From contig JALVDG010000008.1 of the NCBI GenBank assembly GCA_027009095.1, positions 1 through 6,058 of the forward strand: 6,058 bases of DNA, given 5' to 3'. Below the pieces are notes generated by a model that saw only the letters and a program-made list of their open reading frames with translations, had not been told where the DNA came from and made no database searches. Shown here one piece after another: positions 1-5,695 of this stretch; position 1 is the stretch's first letter, and every line of letters starts with the position of its first letter. This stretch comes from Thiotrichaceae bacterium (lineage in GTDB: Bacteria > Pseudomonadota > Gammaproteobacteria > Thiotrichales > Thiotrichaceae). A program made the position numbers and the translations under genes.

Positions 1-494
1 AGTGAAGTCACTGATTCAGGGTATTTATAGTAGAACTTAATCGGTTAGTGTTAACGATGGATAAAAGGTGTAAATATCTTGTCCGTAATAATTAGTCAGC
101 CCTGAAAAAATGCTTTTCAGTAAAATATTTCCAGACACTAAATTTACTGGCTTGGTATAAGGCTTTTTATTCAATATAAATGTCGGGTATATACCACCTG
201 ATTATTCCAGTTTGAATGACCCAAAATTGTTGCGTAGAGTGACTTAAGCACCCGCGCAAAATTAATCTAATCATTTAGCCTCTGTTTTCTTGGGTGCTTA
301 TGTGCCTACTTGGAGTTTCTAAGTTTTAAATTATCCAATCTGAAACAATCATTCTGCATTATTGTTGTCAAATTTGTCATGCACGTTCCTTAGCAAGCAT
401 TGTGCATATAGTTAATGAGCATAAAATCGTCAAAATTGTTTTGTTTATCTGAAAAAAGCACAGGTGAGCTTTTAATACTGCTAGTGTATTTATC
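1..494. other. Non-coding region upstream of the small membrane protein gene
   Basis: No reading frame of convincing length or composition occurs here; stops are frequent in all frames. It holds repeat copy A (245-292) and a few small palindromes. These are a 7-bp hairpin at 102-120 (CTGAAAA/TTTTCAG), a perfect 10-bp palindrome GGTATATACC at 186-195, and a 6-bp ATGCAC/GTGCAT hairpin at 379-407. I could not find a convincing sigma70 promoter at proper spacing before the gene at 495. Nothing else is recognised. Confidence 0.6.
245..292 (+). repeat. Direct repeat copy A (48 bp)
   Basis: This stretch matches 2161-2208 at 42 of 48 positions in the same orientation, without gaps. The shared core runs CGCGCAAAAT, AATCTAA, CATTTAGCC, CTGTTTT. 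Its first 9 bases (TAAGCACCC, 245-253) are perfectly complementary to GGGTGCTTA at 292-300, so an RNA through here could form a 9-bp stem with a 38-nt loop that contains the conserved core. It could be a structured RNA element, a degenerate interspersed repeat, or a junction of a moved cassette. The sequence does not decide between these. Confidence 0.7.
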
Positions 495-821
495 ATGAAT
501 AAAAAGTCTCCACATTTACAGCTTGTCAGGAAAGAAAATAAAGTTCAATTACCTATCGTAGCTAAGATTTATGGAGGCTCGTTTTTATTGGTGTTAGGTT
601 TTTTATTAGGCTGGTTATTTGTATCACTCGCAATGTCTGATAAAAAAATAATATCTTTTGTTGGAGAAGATAGCTCACCAGTGACACGTTTGCCTATTTT
701 AATGGATCGGGTGGTGAAAGATTCATCTGCTTATGTTTATGTTAAGCACGCATCAATAAGATCAGAATTGGGAATACCTTGGGGGCAGCCTATTGGTTTG
801 AAAAAAAAAGAGAAATATTAA
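495..821 (+). CDS. Small single-pass membrane protein of unknown function
   Basis: I do not recognise this 108-residue protein. The N-terminal 25 residues are basic (two KK/RK clusters). They are followed by one strongly hydrophobic segment at about residues 26-48 (GGSFLLVLGFLLGWLFVSLA), then a polar tail of about 60 residues ending in a lysine-rich KKKEKY. By the positive-inside rule the N-terminus should be cytoplasmic and the tail periplasmic. The only in-frame start is the ATG at 495, because a stop lies at 474-476 and there is no GTG or TTG between. The ribosome site is poor: the nearest AGGTGAG is 26 nt upstream. The kinase-like gene follows on the same strand after 111 bp and is also membrane-anchored, so the two may work together. 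That is inference from position alone. Confidence 0.65.
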   Translation: MNKKSPHLQLVRKENKVQLPIVAKIYGGSFLLVLGFLLGWLFVSLAMSDKKIISFVGEDSSPVTRLPILMDRVVKDSSAYVYVKHASIRSELGIPWGQPIGLKKKEKY

Positions 822-842
822 TATTTTGATTTATAAGAGAAG

Positions 843-864
843 CTAGGGGGTTCTGGATCCTTAG
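843..864 (+). terminator. Weak hairpin between the two membrane-protein genes
   Basis: CTAGGG (843-848) can pair with CCTTAG (859-864), including one G-T pair, around a 10-nt loop, and a modest TTTT run follows at 870-873. It lies 21 bp after the stop of the small membrane protein gene and could be a leaky terminator or an attenuator before the kinase-like gene. The short stem and poor T-run make this a weak call. Confidence 0.25.
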
Positions 865-932
865 AGAGCTTTTAATTTAGTCAATTTCTTAACAAGGGCA
901 GTTAGCTCTATATTAGTTATAAGAGTATAGTC

Positions 933-2138
933 ATGAATGTTGGAAACAAGCATGAAGAACAAAAAAACAGTAAGCCTGTTCCTCAAAACTTATCGGAAAA
1001 CAATACGCTTAAAAGCGTCAGTAATAAGTATGTGCTAGGGTTATGTTTATTGCCAAGTATTACGGGGGATATTTATACCGCTAGTTACGTGAATGATCGA
1101 AATACATCCCTTTATATTAAGTTTTTGCCAGAAAGCTACTTTCGTTCCATAGAAATAAGACATGCTGTCAGACAAGAAATAGACAGAATAAAAAAGGGTT
1201 GTGACATATTTAATATCATCGATTTTGAGCAAACTGATGATAGTGCTTATTTGGTCTTTGAGCTTCCGAGGGGAAATTTTCTTCAGGAAAAAATGCCAAA
1301 AAACAAAAGTTATGGTGATTTATCTACTGTTTTATCTTTAGTTTCAAATATAAAAAAGTCATTAGATAATATTAAAAAATGTGGCTTAGTGCATGGTTGT
1401 GTAGGATTAGACTCTATTTATATTAGTAATACGAATGATGTAATTTTAGTCGATAGTATTTATAATTCGGCAAAGCAACATCAACTGGAACAAGAAGTCG
1501 AACATACAGTGACACTGCCAAACAAAGAAGCCATTTATGCTAGTCCTGATGTTTGTTTTGGGCGACCTATTTCAGAACAAGATGATGTGTTTTCTTTAGC
1601 ATGCATTAGCTATCATTTATTGAGTGGCGAACATCCTTTCGCGGGTGAAAATAGTGTAGTGGCCTTATTAAGTAAAGTGCGTCCGAAAAGAATTAATAGC
1701 CTGACAGATGCTCAATGGCATCACTTAGAAAATGGTATGGCACTAGCAAAAGAGAATCGATTAGCCACAATTGATGATTTTATTAATGGTTTCGATAAGG
1801 CAATAGATTCAACAAAGAAATATTCACAGGAAATAAAAGCTGCCAAGGCAAAAGAAACAACCTTAGCGCGTCAACAGGCTGAACGACTATTAAATACTCA
1901 AAAAGAAAATATAAGATCTGCTGCTAAAAAGAGTCAAAATAAAAGACGTAGAAACCCACGCTTTTCACCTCGTCCGTTGATACCAACAAAAAAACAAATT
2001 AATCGCTTTTCTTTTGATAGTTTTCACTTAGATCTTTCTGAATGGGCATGGATACCGTTAAGTCTTTTTTCTGGTATATTGACAGGTGCTATTTTGATGG
2101 GAATAGCGATCTCCTTTTTTGGTGTTAGCCTATTTTAA
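933..2138 (+). CDS. Tail-anchored Ser/Thr protein kinase-fold protein, probable pseudokinase
   Basis: Residues about 33-290 follow the bacterial Hanks-type kinase plan, with several catalytic positions changed. The glycine loop is reduced to LPSITGDIYTA. The VAIK-type lysine is K63 (YIKF) and a likely helix-C glutamate is E82. The HRD loop reads LVHGCVGLDSIYI, so Arg and the catalytic Asp are lost and the usual Asn is Ser161. The DFG position reads VDSI, keeping only Asp174. The APE motif is ASPD (203-206). The lobe-stabilising DDVFSLACISYHLLSGEHPF (217-236) and R276 are kept. A charged, probably coiled stretch (about 295-335) and a basic KRRR patch lead to one membrane helix at about 372-396, five residues before the end. 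The domain should face the cytoplasm. It may scaffold or bind nucleotide rather than phosphorylate. An AAGAG sits 7 nt before the ATG. It follows the small membrane protein gene. Confidence 0.85.
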   Translation: MNVGNKHEEQKNSKPVPQNLSENNTLKSVSNKYVLGLCLLPSITGDIYTASYVNDRNTSLYIKFLPESYFRSIEIRHAVRQEIDRIKKGCDIFNIIDFEQTDDSAYLVFELPRGNFLQEKMPKNKSYGDLSTVLSLVSNIKKSLDNIKKCGLVHGCVGLDSIYISNTNDVILVDSIYNSAKQHQLEQEVEHTVTLPNKEAIYASPDVCFGRPISEQDDVFSLACISYHLLSGEHPFAGENSVVALLSKVRPKRINSLTDAQWHHLENGMALAKENRLATIDDFINGFDKAIDSTKKYSQEIKAAKAKETTLARQQAERLLNTQKENIRSAAKKSQNKRRRNPRFSPRPLIPTKKQINRFSFDSFHLDLSEWAWIPLSLFSGILTGAILMGIAISFFGVSLF

Positions 2139-2160
2139 AAAGGTAGTTAAAAGTATTTCC

Positions 2161-2208
2161 TAAGCAATCGCGCAAAATGAATCTAACCATTTAGCCCCTG
2201 TTTTTTTG
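2161..2208 (+). repeat. Direct repeat copy B (48 bp)
   Basis: This is the second copy of the 48-bp repeat seen at 245-292, differing at six positions, all substitutions. It begins 22 bp after the stop codon of the kinase-like gene. The 9-bp partner found just beyond copy A is not present at the same place here. A looser possible partner, GATTG, occurs at 2224-2228 and could pair with CAATC inside the repeat. Copies A and B flank the two-gene block in direct orientation. Confidence 0.7.
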
Positions 2209-2285
2209 ATCTTCTTTGTTACTGATTGTGCTGAGTAGTTAAAAATTTTGTTAAATTAAGAAGAGGGTGATGGGATGAAGCTCTC

Positions 2286-2310
2286 AAGGAGCAACTTGAA
2301 GTTACTCCTT
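2286..2310 (+). terminator. Hairpin between convergent genes, possible terminator
   Basis: AAGGAG (2286-2291) pairs with CTCCTT (2305-2310). An inner AAC/GTT extension follows across one C-A mismatch, leaving a 5-nt loop. On the + strand it is followed by ATGATTTTTAT, a short and slightly displaced T-run, so it fits termination of the rightward kinase-like transcript better than the leftward one. It lies between the convergent ends of the kinase-like gene and the rhodanese gene. Confidence 0.45.
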
Positions 2311-2341
2311 ATGATTTTTATCTCCCCGTAAAAAGAGTCGA

Positions 2342-2848
2342 TTATTTATAAGCAACAACAGGGCGCTTTTCTGCAAGCCACCCCGTAATACCATGGCTTA
2401 CATTATAAACTTTCTTATAACCTAACTGCTGGGAAATCGCTTGGCTCGCAGCGCGTGTGCGATTGCCTGTGCGGCATATAAGAGCAACTGGCTGATCTGG
2501 TTTTACTAAGGCTTTAAACTCAGAGACAAAATTAGGGTTGATACGACCGTATTTGTCAAAAAATGTAATTGTTTTTGCACCTTTTATAATACCTGTTTGT
2601 TGCCATTCTTCTTTACGACGTATATCAACTAAAGTCACCCCATCTTTCATCATTTGTGCAAGCTGGTTATTGTCAATATTGCTATAACCACCAGCTTGGG
2701 GGGAAGGTATGGTGGTAGAAGGAGCTGCTGTTGTCGAGGCAGTAGCTACAGCTTTACCTTCTACTTTATTAGCAGCACCACCAGATCCACAAGCGACAAG
2801 TATACTAGAAAGAGCAATAAGAGATGTATATTGGATGATAGTTTTCAT
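2342..2848 (-). CDS. Rhodanese-domain lipoprotein
   Basis: This 168-residue protein starts with a lipoprotein signal peptide ending in the lipobox LVAC, so Cys20 should be lipidated. The +2 residue is Gly, which fits outer-membrane sorting. An Ala/Thr/Ser/Pro-rich linker (about 33-52) leads to one rhodanese domain (about 57-165). The domain shows VDIRRKEEW (74-82) and the active-site loop CRTGNRT, with Cys125 as the predicted persulfide-carrying residue. The family moves sulfane sulfur between carriers; the true periplasmic substrate cannot be told from sequence. CAGGAAA lies just before the ATG. It is the last gene of the leftward SMR-SDR-rhodanese set, 35 bp after the SDR stop. A TauE/SafE-type permease lies upstream on the same strand, so a link to sulfur compounds is possible. 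Confidence 0.9.
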   Translation of the reverse strand: MKTIIQYTSLIALSSILVACGSGGAANKVEGKAVATASTTAAPSTTIPSPQAGGYSNIDNNQLAQMMKDGVTLVDIRRKEEWQQTGIIKGAKTITFFDKYGRINPNFVSEFKALVKPDQPVALICRTGNRTRAASQAISQQLGYKKVYNVSHGITGWLAEKRPVVAYK

Positions 2849-2883
2849 TGTTTCCTGTTGTTTTGATTAATTTGTGGGGGACT

Positions 2884-3579
2884 TTACCACGGAATGATGC
2901 TTCCATCTATATCATAGAAATTCCCGCTATTTTCTATACTGACAGAGGCAAGAATTGCACGTAAACGTTCTGCTGATTCTTTGGTGTTTATTTCCCCATT
3001 TGGACCACCCATATCAGTACGCACCCAGCCCGGATGGAGAATAATAGAACTTATGCCTGATGATTTTAAATCGCGGGCAGCACTGACCATAATCGCATTA
3101 AGTGCCGCTTTAGTCGAGCGATAGACATAACTGCCACCTGAGCCATTATCGTCCATACTACCCATTTTGCTACTCATGCTGGCAATAATTTTCATATCAC
3201 CTAAGGCGATATTATTAACAAGTAATTCCATTAGTTTCATAGGAGCAATGGTATTAATACGAAATGCATCTAGCCACATATCTTCATCTGTATTGCCAAA
3301 ATAAGCATCATATTGACCATAGACACCCGCATTATTAATCAGAATATCTAAAGGAATACCTTTTAGATGTTCAGCAAGAGAAAGTCGTTGCTCATTATCT
3401 GTGACATCAAGTGGATAGATATGTAAAAGATTAGGATGATCAGTTAACAGTTGTTGTAGCTCTGTTGAGTTTTCTGGATCGCGCGCTGTAGCATATACCT
3501 GCCAACCTTCTGTTAAATATTGACGAACAAGTTCTAAACCAATACCACGATTTGTTCCAGTTATAAGTACCGAAGGCAT
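2884..3579 (-). CDS. Short-chain dehydrogenase/reductase (SDR) family oxidoreductase
   Basis: This is a complete classical SDR of 231 residues. The NAD(P)-binding motif TGTNRGIG is at residues 7-14, followed by the adenine-ring DV pair at 58-59. NNAG is at 82-85 and the structural Asn is in RINT (Asn109). The active site has a serine in SMSS (134-137) and Y153-R-S-T-K157. PGWVRTDMGG (183-192) follows the active site as in family members. The layout resembles the C-factor/sniffer type of carbonyl reductase, but the substrate is unknown. Arg11 and Arg33 near the cofactor pocket suggest NADPH preference, which is inference. The start is well supported: AAAAGGATG precedes the ATG and overlaps the stop codon of the efflux gene, which ends 12 bp upstream. 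Translational coupling within an operon is therefore likely. Confidence 0.9.
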   Translation of the reverse strand: MPSVLITGTNRGIGLELVRQYLTEGWQVYATARDPENSTELQQLLTDHPNLLHIYPLDVTDNEQRLSLAEHLKGIPLDILINNAGVYGQYDAYFGNTDEDMWLDAFRINTIAPMKLMELLVNNIALGDMKIIASMSSKMGSMDDNGSGGSYVYRSTKAALNAIMVSAARDLKSSGISSIILHPGWVRTDMGGPNGEINTKESAERLRAILASVSIENSGNFYDIDGSIIPW

Positions 3580-3591
3580 TTAAACATCCTT

Positions 3592-3918
3592 TTAATGAGC
3601 GACAGTCGTAGAAAATAAACGGATGATGATGATACCCAAAACAATTAAGCTCATACCAATAACCGCAGCCAAGTCAGGGACTTCTTGATAACGTACAAAA
3701 GCAATAACAGCAATTAAAATAATACCCACACCAGCCCATATTGCATAAGTGATACCCATAGGGATCGTCTTTAATGCCAGCAACATAAAATAAAAGGAAA
3801 TCCCATAAGCAAAACCCATAATAAGAGTTGGCATTAACTTACTAAAACCACCCGATTTTAAAGCTGTCATTGCAACAGCTTCCATAATAATTGCAATACT
3901 TAAATAAAAATATCCCAT
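3592..3918 (-). CDS. Small multidrug resistance (SMR) family efflux protein
   Basis: This is a four-helix inner-membrane antiporter of about 108 residues, the usual SMR length. SMR proteins work as dimers that exchange protons for cationic drugs, guanidinium compounds or polyamines. The essential first-helix glutamate is in IIMEAVAMTALK (Glu13 from this start), and the helix-3 signature YAIWAGVGIILIA is intact, with the conserved Trp at residue 61. I chose the ATG at 3916-3918 over the in-frame ATG at 3928-3930. The shorter form begins MGYFYLSIAI as SMR proteins usually do, and AAGGA sits at proper spacing before it. The upstream ATG lies inside the 8-bp duplication made by the repeat element, which ends 15 bp before the chosen start. 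The SDR gene follows after 12 bp. Drug exporter or housekeeping transporter cannot be told apart. Confidence 0.9.
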   Translation of the reverse strand: MGYFYLSIAIIMEAVAMTALKSGGFSKLMPTLIMGFAYGISFYFMLLALKTIPMGITYAIWAGVGIILIAVIAFVRYQEVPDLAAVIGMSLIVLGIIIIRLFSTTVAH

Positions 3919-3925
3919 TTTTTCC

Positions 3926-3933
3926 TTCATTAA
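3926..3933. repeat. Target-site duplication, left copy (TTCATTAA)
   Basis: TTCATTAA directly abuts the left inverted end of the 388-bp element and is repeated exactly at 4322-4329, directly abutting the right end. An 8-bp exact flanking repeat is what transposition produces. The upstream alternative ATG of the efflux gene lies within this copy on the - strand. Confidence 0.75.
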
Positions 3934-4034
3934 CTGGTGTTACGCAATATTAAGAAAAATATTACCTATTTTTCTCCTCTACCCGATGCGTTAGCGAGGC
4001 GGAGCAAAAACTCCCATTCTAACCGCGCCGAGCA

Positions 4035-4120
4035 TTTACCCGAGAGAATGGATCAGCAGTGAAAGTGTTTGAGCGGAGTTTACGGAGCGAGTCTTTTCAC
4101 TGCTCATTCACTCGGGTAAA
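4035..4120. repeat. Long imperfect hairpin inside the element
   Basis: The stretch starting TTTACCCGAG at 4035 and ending GCAGTGAAA at 4064 is complementary to 4095-4120 (TTTCACTGCT to CTCGGGTAAA). There is a small bulge and a 30-nt centre. Together with the outer CTAACCGC/GCGGTTAG arms the palindrome spans 4019-4140. It could extrude as a cruciform or fold in RNA, and might hinder read-through between flanking genes. Confidence 0.7.
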
Positions 4121-4166
4121 GCGCAGGAGTAAGCGGTTAGCTGGGTCGCTTTTTCTTTGCTTACTT

Positions 4167-4200
4167 TACTAAAGCATAAGATTCGATAAATCTCATCTAA
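4167..4200. repeat. 34-bp insertion within one hairpin arm of the element
   Basis: Relative to the second copy (5969-6002, where CTTACTTTCTTTTG and CAAAAGAAAGTAAG form an uninterrupted 14-bp stem), this copy carries 34 extra bases inside one arm. The exact edge is ambiguous by one base. The insert contains its own small palindrome, AGATT (4179-4183) with AATCT (4189-4193). Because the other copy is a perfect palindrome here, I read this as an insertion in this copy rather than a deletion in the other. Confidence 0.65.
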
Positions 4201-4321
4201 TCTTTTGGCGACGCAAAAGAAAGTAAGTCGTAGCCCTTGGAAGAAACAAACAAAAAAACTAAATTTAAAAGGGCTACGAAAACCTTCACTGATATTCTAA
4301 AGAGTGACTGCGTAACATCAG

Positions 4322-4329
4322 TTCATTAA
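4322..4329. repeat. Target-site duplication, right copy (TTCATTAA)
   Basis: This is an exact match to 3926-3933, directly following the right inverted end of the element. It lies 34 bp beyond the stop codon of the TauE/SafE-family gene. No GC-rich terminator hairpin is visible between that stop codon and the element. Confidence 0.75.
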
Positions 4330-4363
4330 TTATAAAATTATAAGTTTCCATTATAACAAACTC

Positions 4364-5170
4364 TTATATTGCTGTAAGCAGGGTCGATATACCTAAAATA
4401 ATCAATAAGCCAAACGCCATGCGACGCATATTAATATCACTTAATGAAGGAGGATATTTTTTACCTAGCCATGTAAATAAAAATACGACAGGTAAACTAT
4501 AAACAGCAAATAAAAAAATCTCCCTTGTGATGAAACCCTGCATGCCAATATAAGCAATACGAGTAGTCGAGGCAATCATAAAAGACATTAATAAAGTGCT
4601 ACGAATAGTTGCAATTGTTAGCGGTTGTTTATAAAGATGATAAATAAGCGGAGGTGCGCTAGTGCTGAATAAACCACCCATTATTCCAGCAGAGATACCC
4701 GATAAGAAAGTAAATAATGAAGGAGCAAGTTGCTTATTAGGGTGAGGTTTTAGTATCAATAAAATACCACCTAACACAATCACAATGCCTAATATTAATT
4801 GCAATAACTGTGTTGATGTTTTGTCCAGATAATAAAGCAATAAAATTCCCGTAATCATCGCAGGCATAAAGCCAATCATAATAATGCGAATTAAACGCCA
4901 GTTAATATGATGATGGTCTTTGTAGACAGCAAGGGTCACATTGATCAAGCCTGTTAAGCTAATGACCGCAGCAATAAATGAAATAGGAGCAAGCTGCAAT
5001 GAAGCGGTTATTCCCATGATAATCAAGCCCATGGCAAAACCCGTCACCGTTTGCGTATAAGCACCGATAGCAATCGCAAAAAAGAAAATAAGAATAGATG
5101 AGTTATCCACGAGTTTGGCATCTCCAAAAAATAAGGAGAAGAGTGTTGCATAGGAAAAAGATAGGAGCAA
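4364..5170 (-). CDS. TauE/SafE (TSUP) family membrane permease
   Basis: This is a polytopic protein of up to 268 residues with about eight hydrophobic segments in two similar halves. The first half has a glycine-rich helix, GAYTQTVTGFAMGLIIMG, near residues 37-54, and the second half has GISAGIMGGLFSTSAPPLIY near residues 158-177. This is the TSUP layout, whose members export or import sulfite, sulfoacetate or other small anions; the substrate here is unknown. The start is uncertain. The longest form begins with TTG at 5168-5170 with GGAG only 3 nt before it, and no usable in-frame ATG follows until the first conserved helix. A GTG at the Val of KLVDNSS, preceded by GGAG at about 11 nt, is an alternative. 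The gene reads toward the efflux operon, separated only by the 388-bp element, and diverges from the HPF-like gene. Confidence 0.85.
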   Translation of the reverse strand: MLLSFSYATLFSLFFGDAKLVDNSSILIFFFAIAIGAYTQTVTGFAMGLIIMGITASLQLAPISFIAAVISLTGLINVTLAVYKDHHHINWRLIRIIMIGFMPAMITGILLLYYLDKTSTQLLQLILGIVIVLGGILLILKPHPNKQLAPSLFTFLSGISAGIMGGLFSTSAPPLIYHLYKQPLTIATIRSTLLMSFMIASTTRIAYIGMQGFITREIFLFAVYSLPVVFLFTWLGKKYPPSLSDINMRRMAFGLLIILGISTLLTAI

Positions 5171-5339
5171 GGTCTCCAGATAAAGGAGAGAGCAAGTATT
5201 TTTAAATATATGTTTATTAATATAGTTCGTAAAATACGATTTATTTGATAATAATAATCGAATTTTTTTGTTTATTTTTTTGAGTTATAGTTTGTTCTGC
5301 TAAGAAAAATTATATAACAAAACCTAAACGGAGAGTCTT
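5171..5339. promoter_or_regulatory. AT-rich divergent intergenic region
   Basis: This 169-bp region must hold the promoters for the leftward TauE-like gene and the rightward HPF-like gene. It is very AT-rich, with T-runs at 5263-5269 and 5274-5280. Possible -10 boxes toward the HPF-like gene are TATAGT (5286-5291) and TATAAC (5313-5318), but neither has a good -35 partner, so I do not assign a start site. GGAGA at 5330-5334 is a good ribosome site for the HPF-like gene, with 5 nt to the ATG. Confidence 0.4.
5173..5189 (-). promoter_or_regulatory. Small hairpin covering the ribosome site of the TauE-like gene
   Basis: In the leftward transcript, TCTCC pairs with GGAGA around the 7-nt loop TTTATCT. 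The GGAGA arm is the only Shine-Dalgarno candidate for the TTG start at 5170. The stem is 5 bp, so it might only slightly limit translation. It may be chance, or a sign that this start is not the one used. Confidence 0.3.
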
Positions 5340-5675
5340 ATGCAAATTGATATTCGTACACAAACGTTTTCATTGACAAGTGCCCTAAAATCTTATTCAG
5401 AGAAACAACTTAAACTTGCTTTAGAAAATTGTGATAGGTATGTGCAGCGCGTGACAATGCATCTATCCGATATTAATGGTCCTCGTGGAGGAAAGGATAA
5501 ATGTTGTTTAGTCAGGGTAAAGCTATTTGGTTTACCTGATGTTGTTGTAAAAGATGTGAAAGATGATTTATATGTATCAATTAATCAAGCCGTAGATCGT
5601 GCTAGGCAGGCTGCTTTGCGTAAAATTGGAAAGCAACGCTCTTTAATACGCCAAAATCGATTGTGTCTTGAGTAA
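5340..5675 (+). CDS. HPF/RaiA-family ribosome-associated protein
   Basis: This 111-residue cytoplasmic protein belongs to the ribosome hibernation/stability factor fold (beta-alpha-beta-beta-beta-alpha). It opens with the strand MQIDIRTQTF, followed by a helix (SALKSYSEKQLKLALE) and the signature SDINGPRGGKDK at residues 43-54. It then has the strand LVRVKLFGLPDVVVKDV and a long helix, DDLYVSINQAVDRARQAALRKI (75-96). The signature is typical of a short proteobacterial subgroup rather than E. coli Hpf or RaiA, and there is no C-terminal dimerisation domain of the long HPF type. Known members bind the small ribosomal subunit in slow growth; a role for this subgroup is inferred. GGAGA lies 5 nt before the ATG. 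The gene stands alone, divergent from the TauE-like gene and followed at once by a palindromic repeat element. Confidence 0.88.
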   Translation: MQIDIRTQTFSLTSALKSYSEKQLKLALENCDRYVQRVTMHLSDINGPRGGKDKCCLVRVKLFGLPDVVVKDVKDDLYVSINQAVDRARQAALRKIGKQRSLIRQNRLCLE

Positions 5676-5695
5676 TCACAGAGGTTCTTTAATGC

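Larger units (their letters stand above)
3934..4321. mobile_element. 388-bp non-coding MITE-like palindromic element (complete copy)
   Basis: The ends are inverted repeats: CTGGTGTTACGCA on the left and, read inward from the right, CTGATGTTACGCA. They differ at one of 13 positions. The element is flanked by 8-bp direct repeats and contains no credible gene. The interior is strongly palindromic. CTAACCGC (4019-4026) pairs with GCGGTTAG (4133-4140), a long imperfect stem joins 4035-4064 to 4095-4120, and TCGTAGCCCTT (4228-4238) pairs with AAGGGCTACGA (4269-4279). The right half recurs inverted at 5874-6058 with few differences. The simplest reading is a non-autonomous element moved by a transposase encoded elsewhere; the transposase family is not identifiable from these ends. 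It lies between the TauE-like gene and the efflux gene, both read leftward. Confidence 0.82.

Noticed and set aside
102..120. CTGAAAA/TTTTCAG hairpin as a terminator of an upstream gene
   Set aside because: The stem is AT-rich and only 7 bp, no T-run follows, and no upstream gene is visible in the window.
225..245. Possible degenerate element end (GTTGCGTAGAGTGACT) resembling the 388-bp element's terminus
   Set aside because: Only short words are shared (GCGTA, and AGAGTGACT in a different relative order); no inverted partner or flanking duplication was found, so chance is likely.
889..922. Sigma70 promoter before the kinase-fold gene (TTAACA with TATATT or TTATAA)
   Set aside because: Spacers would be 14 or 22 nt, outside the workable range, so I did not annotate it.
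1047..1232. 61-codon open frame on the - strand
   Set aside because: It lies wholly inside the kinase-fold gene, antisense to well-conserved sequence, and has no ribosome site or family resemblance.
2654..2866. 70-codon open frame on the + strand
   Set aside because: It is antisense to the signal peptide and linker of the rhodanese lipoprotein; its Ser/Arg/Cys-rich low-complexity translation is typical of a shadow frame.
3934..4321. CRISPR array or tandem repeat in the repeat-rich interval
   Set aside because: The repeats are inverted arms of different sequences within one element, not regularly spaced direct repeats with unique spacers.
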